A stretch of 12,691 bases of DNA from Bacilli bacterium. GTDB lineage: Bacteria; Bacillota_I; Bacilli_A; RF39; UBA660. Below the pieces are notes generated by a model. That model saw only the letters and a list, made by a program, of their open reading frames with translations. It was not told where the DNA came from and made no database searches. Both the position numbers and the translations under genes were made by a program. Below are positions 6,519 to 12,691 of this stretch, piece after piece. The stretch spans positions 1 to 12,691 of the forward strand of contig JAQVDA010000012.1 in assembly GCA_028698535.1 (NCBI GenBank). Direction: 5' to 3'. Each line of letters begins with the position of its first letter. Position 1 is the stretch's first letter.

Positions 6519-6530
6519 CAAGGAGCTATC

Positions 6531-7049
6531 ATGAAAATATTTAAGGAACTATTCTCGTATTTTTTAATCATTATAGTAGTAATCCTTTTACGTAGTTTTA
6601 TCATTACCCCTGCCCAGGTAGTTGGTAATTCTATGCAACCAAATTTAAATAATGGTGATATAATTTTGCTTAATAAAATCAGTTATCGTTTTTATGATAT
6701 TAACCGTTTTGATATTGTAGTTATTAAATATGCTGCTTCAACACCGCTTGTTAAAAGAGTAATTGGGTTACCTGGTGAGAAAGTGGCCTATTTAGATAAT
6801 AAATTATATATTAACAATATCTATGTTAAAGAGCCGGTTTATCTTAAGGGTACTACTGATGATTATGCTTTAGATAATGATTATATCCCCGATAATTATT
6901 ATTTTGTCGTTGGTGATAATCGTAATAATACTATTGATAGTCGTACAATCGGGTTAATTAAAAGAGAAGATATCATCGGTAAAACAAACTATATTATTTA
7001 TCCTTTTCCGCGCTTGGGACAAATTGAAAGGCTAAGTAAAGGAGATTAA
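6531..7049 (+). CDS. lepB: Signal peptidase I
   Basis: This membrane-bound serine protease cleaves signal peptides from exported proteins. Residues about 7-27 (LFSYFLIIIVVILLRSFII) form the single N-terminal membrane anchor. The catalytic serine is S34 in GNSMQPNL, the general-base lysine is K75 in LVKRVIGLPGE, and the closing family motif is GDNRNNTIDSR. At 172 residues with one anchor it is of the Gram-positive type. AAGGAG (6520-6525) lies 5 bases before the ATG, directly behind the rplS terminator, so there is no room for a separate promoter in the gap. Expression should depend on terminator read-through or a promoter inside rplS. lepB between rplS and rbgA is a recurrent order in Bacilli. 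Confidence 0.95.
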   Translation: MKIFKELFSYFLIIIVVILLRSFIITPAQVVGNSMQPNLNNGDIILLNKISYRFYDINRFDIVVIKYAASTPLVKRVIGLPGEKVAYLDNKLYINNIYVKEPVYLKGTTDDYALDNDYIPDNYYFVVGDNRNNTIDSRTIGLIKREDIIGKTNYIIYPFPRLGQIERLSKGD

Positions 7050-7050
7050 G

Positions 7051-7899
7051 ATGAATATTAATTGGTATCCAGGTCATATGGCTAAAGCGAAAAGAAATAT
7101 TACGATGAATTTAAAATTAATTGATTTAATATTTGAAGTCATTGACGCCAGAATACCTGATGCTTCTAAAATAAAAGATCTTGATGATTGGTTAAAAGGG
7201 AAACCAAAAATTTTAATTATATCTAAATATGACTTGTGTGACAAGGTGGAAACTGATAAATGGCTTAAATATTATAAACAACAGGGGCACTTAGTTATTG
7301 GTTTAAATTTAACTAATCAACAAGCCGTTAAAGATTTAATTAAACTAACTAATCAAGTTATGACTAATACTATTTTAAAAAGAAAAGAGAAGGGGTTACT
7401 AAAACGTAAACACCGGGTTTTAGTGGTTGGTATTCCTAATGTTGGCAAATCGACCTTAATTAATCAATTAGTTGGTAAAAGAGCCACCCGAGTTGGTAGT
7501 AAACCAGGAATGACTAAACACTTGAACTGGATTAGAATCAGTGACCACCTAGAATTATTAGATTCGCCAGGGTTATTATGGCCTAAGTTAGAAAATGAAA
7601 CCGTAGCTTTTAATTTAGCTATAACGGGGGCGATTAAAGAGGAACTGATACCCGAAGATCAGGTTGGTATTTACTTATTAAAGTTCTTAAACAAATATTA
7701 TCCAGAGCGTTTAAAAAAGCGTTATGACTTAGAGATAATTAATCAAGATGATATTGAGGCTACTATGACAGCTATTGGTCAAAGACGTGGTTTATTAACT
7801 CAAGGTGGTAATGTTGATTATGACCAAGTCTATAAAGTTATTCTTCAGGATTTTAAAAATAATTGTTTTGGTGGTGTAACTCTTGATCGATTTGTATGA
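7051..7899 (+). CDS. rbgA: Ribosome biogenesis GTPase RbgA (YlqF)
   Basis: RbgA is a circularly permuted GTPase needed for a late step of 50S assembly. The N-terminus NWYPGHMAKAKR is diagnostic. The G motifs appear in permuted order: G4 S58-K-Y-D61, then G1 G127-IPNVGKST135, then the G2/switch region GSKPGMTKH and G3 D171-S-P-G174. The C-terminal domain has AITGAIKEEL, YYPERLKKRY, IGQRRGLL and GGNVDYDQ, as in the Bacillus protein. At 282 residues it is of normal length. G4 is SKYD rather than the usual NKxD, a change at the guanine-recognition Asn. It lies one base after lepB, and its last 17 bases overlap rnhB. Confidence 0.95.
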   Translation: MNINWYPGHMAKAKRNITMNLKLIDLIFEVIDARIPDASKIKDLDDWLKGKPKILIISKYDLCDKVETDKWLKYYKQQGHLVIGLNLTNQQAVKDLIKLTNQVMTNTILKRKEKGLLKRKHRVLVVGIPNVGKSTLINQLVGKRATRVGSKPGMTKHLNWIRISDHLELLDSPGLLWPKLENETVAFNLAITGAIKEELIPEDQVGIYLLKFLNKYYPERLKKRYDLEIINQDDIEATMTAIGQRRGLLTQGGNVDYDQVYKVILQDFKNNCFGGVTLDRFV

Positions 7900-8494
7900 A
7901 TATGAAAAAGAACTATATCAACAGGGATTTAAATATATTGGGGGTATTGATGAGAGTGGGCGGGGACCGATTGTAGGACCCGTGGTAGCCGCTTGTGTTG
8001 TTTTACCAACAGATTTTACCTGTAATGGTTTAACTGATTCAAAAAAGTTATCCGCTAAAAAAAGGGACTTATTTTATGATATTATTATAGAGAGGGCAAT
8101 AGGTGTTGGTATTGGTATTGTTGAGGCAGCGACTATTGATAAGATTAATATTTATGAAGCGACTAAAAAGGCTATGCGCATGGCTTTAGATAACACTAAG
8201 TGTCAAGTTGATTATGTTTTAATTGACGCGATGAAACTAGATTTAACGATTCCCTCCGAAGCCATCATTAAAGGTGATAGTAAAAGTATTTCTATCGCGG
8301 CGGCATCAGTTATTGCGAAAGTAACCAGAGATCGCTTAATGATAGAGTTAGATCAACAATATCCGCAATATAATTTTAAAAAACATAAAGGTTATCCCAC
8401 CAAAGAAAATTTACGCCTTTTAAAAGAATATGGAGTAATTAAAGAACACCGTTTAAGTTATAAACCGGTACAGGAAGTATTAAAAAAGGATTAA
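7883..8494 (+). CDS. rnhB: Ribonuclease HII
   Basis: RNase HII removes ribonucleotides from DNA by cutting RNA-DNA hybrids. The 203-residue protein has the family motif GID23-E24-SGRGPIVGP, TDSKKLS (51-57), the third acidic residue D115 in IDAM, and D132 in KGDSKSISIAAASVIAKVTRDR, completing the DEDD set. HKGYPTKE and EHRLSYKP close the domain. The start is a TTG at 7883 inside rbgA: GGTGGTG (7870-7876) is 6 bases upstream, no in-frame ATG lies before the conserved motif, and the N-terminal extension has the usual length. The 17-base overlap with rbgA suggests translational coupling. The rbgA-rnhB pair is conserved in Firmicutes. Confidence 0.94.
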   Translation: MIDLYEYEKELYQQGFKYIGGIDESGRGPIVGPVVAACVVLPTDFTCNGLTDSKKLSAKKRDLFYDIIIERAIGVGIGIVEAATIDKINIYEATKKAMRMALDNTKCQVDYVLIDAMKLDLTIPSEAIIKGDSKSISIAAASVIAKVTRDRLMIELDQQYPQYNFKKHKGYPTKENLRLLKEYGVIKEHRLSYKPVQEVLKKD

Positions 8495-8530
8495 TTATTA
8501 ATTTAGTGAATGAATATATATAGGTATTAG

Positions 8531-8559
8531 TTGACAGTTTAAAATGAAAAGTGTATAAA
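8531..8559 (+). promoter_or_regulatory. Consensus sigma-A promoter of topA
   Basis: A perfect TTGACA -35 (8531-8536) is separated by 17 bases from TATAAA (8554-8559), one mismatch from consensus. Transcription should start near 8566, giving a leader of about 20 bases. AAGGAAGTGA (8570-8579), one mismatch from AAGGAGGTGA, is the ribosome binding site. This is the best promoter in the window and rules out the in-frame GTG at 8551 as the start. Confidence 0.8.
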
Positions 8560-8586
8560 TATCTAAACAAAGGAAGTGAACTAATA

Positions 8587-10596
8587 ATGTCTAATATTGT
8601 TATTGTTGAATCACCTAGTAAATCAAAAACAATTGGTAAATACTTAGGTAAAAACTATCAAGTAATTTCTAGTATGGGTCATATTAGAGATTTAGCAACT
8701 ACTGGTAAGTTTGGTTTAGGGGTTAATCTTGAAGATAACTTTAAACCTAATTACATCCCGATTAAAGGTAAGAAAAAAGTAATTGCGGATTTAAAGAAAG
8801 CCGTATCAAAAGTGACCAAGGTTTTTCTAGCGACTGACCCAGATCGTGAGGGTGAAGCCATTAGCTGGCACTTAAAGGATGCTTTATCCTTAGCGGACCA
8901 TCAATATGAGCGAGTCACCTTTAACGAAATAACCAAAGACAAAATAATAGAAGCTTTTAATAATACGCGCCCAATAGATGATAATTTAGTTAAATCACAA
9001 GAAGCCCGTCGTATTTTAGATCGTATTATTGGTTTTCGGTTAAGTAAATTAATGCAAAGTAAAACGGGGGGTCGTAGTGCGGGACGCGTCCAATCGGTAG
9101 TATTAAAATTAATTGTTGACCGAGAAAGAGAAATAGAAGCGTTTACTAGTGAGGAATATTGGACTATCACGGCTAACTTTCCGCAATTTACCGCTGAATT
9201 AGAAAAGTATAAAAATAAAAAAATAAAGATTAATAATGAATTAGAAGCAGACGAAATTAAAAATAAATTATCACATGCTTTTAAGATTGTCAGTATTGAT
9301 AAAAAGGTCAAAAAGAAGCAAGCGAGAATGCCTTTTATTACTAGTACGCTACAACAAGAAGCCTCTTTGAAACTTAATTTTGGGGCCAAAAAAACCATGT
9401 CACTCGCGCAAAAACTATACGAAGGTATTGAACTTAAAGATGAAACCGTTGGTTTAATTACTTATATGCGAACTGATTCAACTAGACTATCAGATGAATT
9501 TGTGCAAGATACTCTAGCCTTTATTAAACAACAATATGGTAAAGAGTATGTTGGTACTTACCGTAAGTTAAAAACTAAATCCCATGTTCAAGATGCTCAT
9601 GAGGCTATTCGGCCAACTAGTATTAATCGCACTCCAGACTCATTAAAACCTTATTTAACGAACGAGGAATATAAATTATATCATCTTATCTACGCTAGAG
9701 CGCTCGCTTCATTAATGAAAGAGGCCCAAGTAGCCCACACTAGTGTTATTTTAGAAAACAATGACTATTTATTTAAAGCAACCGGTCAAGAACAACAATT
9801 TGCTGGTTATTTAAAGGTCTATCAAGATTATGAAGACAGTAAAGATAAAGTATTGCCACCTCTTGATCAATATCATACATCCGTTATCGTCGCTGAAAGT
9901 ATTGATAAGAATCAGCATTTTACTAAACCACCTAGTCGTTATACGGAAGCTAAACTAATTAAAGAAATGGAAGAGTTAGGGATTGGTCGTCCTTCTACCT
10001 ATGCGAAAATAATTGATACGATTAAGGAAAGAAGTTATGTTAGTCTTACTGATAAAAGATTTCAACCAACGGAAATGGGTATTGTAACTAACGATAAATT
10101 ACAAGCGTTTTTTCATGAATTAATCAATGTGAAATATACGGCTCAGATGGAAACCGATTTAGATAAAATAGCTGATGGCAATATCATCTGGTATGAATTA
10201 TTAGCTAATTTCTACGCCCGTTTTGAGCCGATAGTTAATAAAGCCTTTGAAGAGATGCCTAAAGAAGAACCCCCACAAGCTGGTATTGATTGCCCGTTAT
10301 GTCAAAAACCATTAGTAATTAGAAAGGGTAAATATGGTGAATTTACCGCCTGTAGTGGTTTCCCTGCTTGCCGATATATTAAAGAAAAGACCAAAGAAAT
10401 TATTTGCCCTTGTCCAAAATGTGATGGTAATATGATAACAAAGCAAACTAAAAAAGGGAAAACCTTCTATGGCTGTGATAATTATCCAAAGTGTGATTAT
10501 GCCCTATGGTATAAACCAACTGGCAAGAAGTGCCCAACTTGTGGCGAATTAATAGTGGAAAAAAATAATGAACTTAAATGTTTACAATGTGATTAA
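8587..10596 (+). CDS. topA: DNA topoisomerase I (type IA)
   Basis: TopA relaxes negative supercoils through a covalent 5'-phosphotyrosine intermediate. The 669-residue protein starts with the Toprim motif IVIVESPSKSKTIGKYLG and has the metal-binding D84-P-D86-R-E88-GE. Further motifs are SQEARRILDRIIGFRLS, GRSAGRVQSV, the catalytic Y293 in GLITYMRTDST (with R295), AHEAIRPT, and SRYTEAKLIKEMEELGIGRPSTYA. Three C-terminal zinc ribbons follow: the first uses C569, C572, C589 and C595, the second begins CPCPKC and ends NYPKC, and the third is CPTC...CLQC at the very end. ATG 8587 is chosen from the strong ribosome binding site and the conserved N-terminus. It has its own promoter. The dprA gene often found just upstream of topA in Firmicutes is absent. 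Confidence 0.97.
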   Translation: MSNIVIVESPSKSKTIGKYLGKNYQVISSMGHIRDLATTGKFGLGVNLEDNFKPNYIPIKGKKKVIADLKKAVSKVTKVFLATDPDREGEAISWHLKDALSLADHQYERVTFNEITKDKIIEAFNNTRPIDDNLVKSQEARRILDRIIGFRLSKLMQSKTGGRSAGRVQSVVLKLIVDREREIEAFTSEEYWTITANFPQFTAELEKYKNKKIKINNELEADEIKNKLSHAFKIVSIDKKVKKKQARMPFITSTLQQEASLKLNFGAKKTMSLAQKLYEGIELKDETVGLITYMRTDSTRLSDEFVQDTLAFIKQQYGKEYVGTYRKLKTKSHVQDAHEAIRPTSINRTPDSLKPYLTNEEYKLYHLIYARALASLMKEAQVAHTSVILENNDYLFKATGQEQQFAGYLKVYQDYEDSKDKVLPPLDQYHTSVIVAESIDKNQHFTKPPSRYTEAKLIKEMEELGIGRPSTYAKIIDTIKERSYVSLTDKRFQPTEMGIVTNDKLQAFFHELINVKYTAQMETDLDKIADGNIIWYELLANFYARFEPIVNKAFEEMPKEEPPQAGIDCPLCQKPLVIRKGKYGEFTACSGFPACRYIKEKTKEIICPCPKCDGNMITKQTKKGKTFYGCDNYPKCDYALWYKPTGKKCPTCGELIVEKNNELKCLQCD

Positions 10597-10608
10597 GGAG
10601 CCTATATA

Positions 10609-11043
10609 ATGAATAAAAAAAAAATTATTTATCTTGATTATATTTATCAATTAGGATACTTAGATTGTGATAATAATTTTAAGCGGGTGAAAGTAGGTAC
10701 TATGTCCGATATAGATTGCTTAACGATGCGTTATCAAAGTGTTAATCAATTAGTTGCTGATCTTAACTTAGACATTACCGACATAGCATCCCCCTTTGAA
10801 ATAAGGTCTTGTTGTGGCCCGGAAAGATATAAGGTTTTTTATCGCCATGGTGATGAGAATTACCGTGCTTTATTAAAAAGAGCGTTTCGGGATATACTTA
10901 ATGATAAAGAGGAATATTTAGAAGAATTTATTAACCTAATTAATCAAGCTGATAATTTAGCTTTAAGAAAAGGTATTAATGCGCATAATGAATATTTAAA
11001 AACTAACTTATCAGAACTTAATTATAATATTTATAAAATTTAA
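10609..11043 (+). CDS. Unrecognised 144-residue soluble protein
   Basis: I do not recognise this protein. It is predicted soluble, without signal peptide or membrane segment. Visible parts are an N-terminal strand KKIIYLDYIYQLGY, a polar central region with SVNQLVADLNLDI, then FEIRSCCG with adjacent cysteines, YKVFYRHGDENYRALLKRAFRDIL, and an acidic helical stretch EEYLEEFINLINQ. No zinc-ligand or catalytic pattern is obvious. The start ATG is supported by AAGGAG (10595-10600) overlapping the topA stop codon, so the gene is probably cotranscribed with topA. The general layout (strand, helix near a Y-x-S/L-x-x-L segment, a strand ending VFYR, then helices) loosely resembles the next gene product, but this is by eye only. 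Confidence 0.75.
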   Translation: MNKKKIIYLDYIYQLGYLDCDNNFKRVKVGTMSDIDCLTMRYQSVNQLVADLNLDITDIASPFEIRSCCGPERYKVFYRHGDENYRALLKRAFRDILNDKEEYLEEFINLINQADNLALRKGINAHNEYLKTNLSELNYNIYKI

Positions 11044-11061
11044 TTAAAGGGGCGATATTAA

Positions 11062-11856
11062 ATGGATAACAAATTAATCGGTAAGGGCACAAAAGGTTAT
11101 GTAAGTATTATTTATATAACACAAAATGAAGAAACAATATTACCAACACCTGTCGCTGGTCCTATTAGAAATCTTGATGCACAAATTGGTACTTTCGTAA
11201 GCCAAGATGCTTATCAAAATTATTTACAACAACAAGGATTTATAAAACCAGGACAAAGAATCAAAAAGATTGTGTTAGTTTATCGTGCCAAGGGTGAAAA
11301 TAGATATCTTGATGTTTTATATCAAAATGATTATCAACATTTTAATAAGATGTTAGAAGCTATAGAAAAAAAACTCTATTACCCTGATGAATATGAATCA
11401 GCTTCCATATTTGATATTATCCGTGATACTTTTCCTAATGTTGATTTACAAACCCTTAACAAAGTATTTATCAAGCCACGGGCTCAACATAACCAAAAAT
11501 TACAAACTTTAGCGAGCGCGCTTATTATCTCTAAACGGAATAATGAACCCTATCTGGATATTTTAGAACAACTATTAGATGCCTTATTATATAACAGACC
11601 TCAACCAAAAGGCCCTTATGACCAACCTCATCCGCGGATTAAATACAGCGAAATAAGACGATTATATACTTTACTACAAGCTAATAAATTGCCCCAAAAA
11701 GAGCCCACCCAACTAACTATTCATGATGTTATTTCTTCCCCATTAAAATCAGTTAGTAATCCTAGTATTGATCAATGTCGTGAAGAAATAAGAAGGATTT
11801 TAGAAATGGATGCTCCTCAAAACCCCAAAGATAATCCAAAAGGTAAAAGTAGGTAA
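11062..11856 (+). CDS. Unrecognised 264-residue soluble protein
   Basis: I do not recognise this protein. It is predicted cytoplasmic and has no membrane segment. The N-terminal half shows YVSIIYITQNEE, IGTFVSQDAYQNYLQQQGF, and KKIVLVYRAKGENRYLDVLYQND, suggesting mixed strands and helices. Then come EYESASIFDIIRDTF and a helical region around residues 150-180. The last 70 residues are Pro- and Gln-rich in places (RPQPKGPYDQPHPR), end with a helix CREEIRRILEMD, and finish in a low-complexity tail of Pro, Lys and Asn. The ATG has a weak GGGGCGAT ribosome binding site (11049-11056) and lies 18 bases after the previous gene. Its last codons form the 5' arm of a terminator. Function unknown. Confidence 0.78.
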   Translation: MDNKLIGKGTKGYVSIIYITQNEETILPTPVAGPIRNLDAQIGTFVSQDAYQNYLQQQGFIKPGQRIKKIVLVYRAKGENRYLDVLYQNDYQHFNKMLEAIEKKLYYPDEYESASIFDIIRDTFPNVDLQTLNKVFIKPRAQHNQKLQTLASALIISKRNNEPYLDILEQLLDALLYNRPQPKGPYDQPHPRIKYSEIRRLYTLLQANKLPQKEPTQLTIHDVISSPLKSVSNPSIDQCREEIRRILEMDAPQNPKDNPKGKSR

Positions 11857-11872
11857 TACTTTTACCTTTTTT
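11838..11872 (+). terminator. Intrinsic terminator overlapping the end of the 264-residue protein gene
   Basis: A perfect 14-bp stem (AAAAGGTAAAAGTA, 11838-11851, with its complement at 11857-11870) has a 5-base loop GGTAA and ends in a six-T run (11867-11872). The stop codon TAA (11854-11856) lies in the loop, and the stem's 5' arm encodes the C-terminal residues. The partly symmetrical A/T flanks could also work for the minus strand. It closes the topA transcription unit. Confidence 0.85.
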
Positions 11873-11873
11873 A

Positions 11874-11882
11874 TGTTAAAAT
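11874..11882 (+). promoter_or_regulatory. Extended -10 promoter for xerC
   Basis: TGTTAAAAT has an upstream TG and a hexamer with one mismatch to TATAAT. It starts two bases after the terminator T run. Transcription would start near 11889, on the GGTGAT ribosome binding site (11889-11894), leaving about 9 bases before the ATG. No good -35 is visible because the terminator stem occupies its place. Confidence 0.5.
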
Positions 11883-11897
11883 AAAGATGGTGATAAG

Positions 11898-12691
11898 ATG
11901 AATCGCTCTCTTAAATCATATTTAGATTATTTACAGTATCAAAGAAATTATTCTCCTCACACCATTGTTAATTATCAAAAAGATATTTTAATCTTTTTAA
12001 ATTTTATTAAGGCTCAAAATATAAGTCCGCTTACGGTTCAGTATTCAGATATTAGATTCTTTTTAATGGACTTATATAATAAAAAGTATTCAAGAAACAG
12101 TATTGCCCGTCATCTTAGTTCGTTACGTAGTTTTTATAACTACTTATTACAAGAAAATAAAATTACTGTTAATCCCTTTTTATTAGTTTCTTCTCCTAAA
12201 TCGGAACACCGCTTACCTAAGTTTTTATACGAAGAAGAATTAACCCAACTATTTTCCATTCCTAATATAAATCAACCTACTGGGCAAAGGGATTTATTAA
12301 TCCTGGAGTTATTATATGCGACTGGTATTAGAGTATCAGAGTTAGTCAATATTAAAATCAATGATATTTATTTCCATAATAAAACCATTAAAGTCTTAGG
12401 TAAGGGTCAAAAAGAAAGAATTGTGGCTTATGGTGACTATTGTGAAGATATCCTGAAACAATATTTACATGATGGACGTTTAGCTTTATTAAAAAATAAC
12501 CAAACCGATATATTATTATTAAATTATCGGGGGCATCCTTTAACTGATCGCGGGGTCCGGTTAATCATCACTAATCTTATGAAAAAGGCTTCTCTTAATA
12601 CCAAGATAAGTCCGCATACCCTAAGGCATACTTTTGCTACCCACATGTTAAATGAAGGGGCTGACTTAGTAACTGTTCAAGAACTATTAGG
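11898..12691 (+). CDS. xerC: Tyrosine recombinase XerC (3' truncated by window end)
   Basis: XerC acts with XerD at dif to resolve chromosome dimers. The visible 264 residues comprise the N-terminal SAM-like core-binding domain (SYLDYLQYQRNYSPHTIVNYQKDI, then RNSIARHLSSLRSFYNYL) and most of the catalytic domain. Catalytic residues seen are R145 in ATGIRVSEL, K169 in LGKGQKER, and H240 and R243 in SPHTLRHTFATHML. The frame runs off the end after GADLVTVQELLG, so the last His and the nucleophilic Tyr are not visible. Downstream position relative to topA, with one gene usually between them in Bacilli (topA-trmFO-codV/xerC), and the VQELLG ending favour XerC over XerD, but the split is not certain. 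The ATG follows GGTGAT (11889-11894). Confidence 0.85.
   Translation, partial: MNRSLKSYLDYLQYQRNYSPHTIVNYQKDILIFLNFIKAQNISPLTVQYSDIRFFLMDLYNKKYSRNSIARHLSSLRSFYNYLLQENKITVNPFLLVSSPKSEHRLPKFLYEEELTQLFSIPNINQPTGQRDLLILELLYATGIRVSELVNIKINDIYFHNKTIKVLGKGQKERIVAYGDYCEDILKQYLHDGRLALLKNNQTDILLLNYRGHPLTDRGVRLIITNLMKKASLNTKISPHTLRHTFATHMLNEGADLVTVQELL

Noticed and set aside
1022-7899. Mycoplasma-type genetic code (TGA = Trp)
   Set aside because: TGA ends the MurT-like, RimM and RbgA genes at the expected lengths, and Trp positions in conserved motifs are TGG.
8551-8586. Upstream GTG as the topA start
   Set aside because: The GTG overlaps the -10 hexamer of a consensus promoter, so it would not be on the transcript; ATG 8587 has a near-perfect ribosome binding site and the conserved N-terminus.
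8901-9398. Minus-strand open frame of 165 codons opposite topA
   Set aside because: It is fully inside the conserved topA coding sequence, with low-complexity Leu/Ser-rich translation and no start signals.
11898-12691. Phage or element integrase rather than XerC
   Set aside because: The protein has the standard XerC/D length and motifs and lies downstream of topA as in Bacilli; no tRNA, attachment site or phage genes are seen in the window.
1-12691. CRISPR array, insertion sequence, tRNA or rRNA gene
   Set aside because: I saw no regularly spaced repeats, transposase-like protein with terminal repeats, or cloverleaf/rRNA-like stretches; genes are packed with no gap over about 115 bases.

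Overview
The window is an AT-rich bacterial chromosome segment from a Gram-positive lineage, most likely a Bacilli-type or Mollicutes-adjacent member of the Bacillota. Three things point there: a MurT-GatD-like pair, the order rimM-trmD-rplS-lepB-rbgA-rnhB-topA-xerC typical of low-GC Gram-positives, and Shine-Dalgarno sequences of the AAGGAGGTGAT type. TGA is a true stop codon (it ends the MurT-like, RimM and RbgA genes) and Trp is TGG, so this is not a TGA=Trp mycoplasma. I cannot name the genus.

Layout. Positions 1-669 hold the 3' end of a DUF2207-type membrane protein with a glycine-rich tail. It converges on a small minus-strand gene (672-908) for a short SpoIIAA-like STAS protein without the usual phosphorylation site. 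A divergent promoter region (909-1021) follows. From 1022 everything runs on the + strand. MurT-like and GatD-like genes overlap by 4 bases, then come a YgjP/DUF45-type metallopeptidase, a SpoU/TrmH-family rRNA methyltransferase, RimM, TrmD and an unknown 133-residue protein with one hydrophobic segment and a charged helical tail. A promoter near 6072-6100 drives rplS (ribosomal protein L19). A perfect terminator hairpin with the rplS stop codon in its loop precedes lepB, rbgA and rnhB. topA has its own consensus promoter and is followed by two unrecognised genes, a second terminator with a stop codon in its loop, and a xerC-type recombinase cut by the window end.

How the genes work together. 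Most are housekeeping genes: ribosome and tRNA maturation (TrmH-type methylase, RimM, TrmD, L19, RbgA), protein export (LepB) and DNA maintenance (RNase HII, TopA, XerC). The most unusual part is the MurT-GatD-like pair. The GatD-like protein keeps the family scaffold but has no cysteine anywhere, and its catalytic Cys and His positions are Gly93 and Thr189. The partner MurT keeps its ATP-binding motif but has lost one zinc-ribbon cysteine and most of a conserved C-terminal Asp-rich motif. This looks like a coordinated loss of glutaminase chemistry with the complex retained, and is the best candidate here for an undescribed function. Other points of interest are the two unknown genes where related bacteria often carry trmFO, the terminators overlapping coding ends, and a recurring extended -10 promoter placed very close to start codons.
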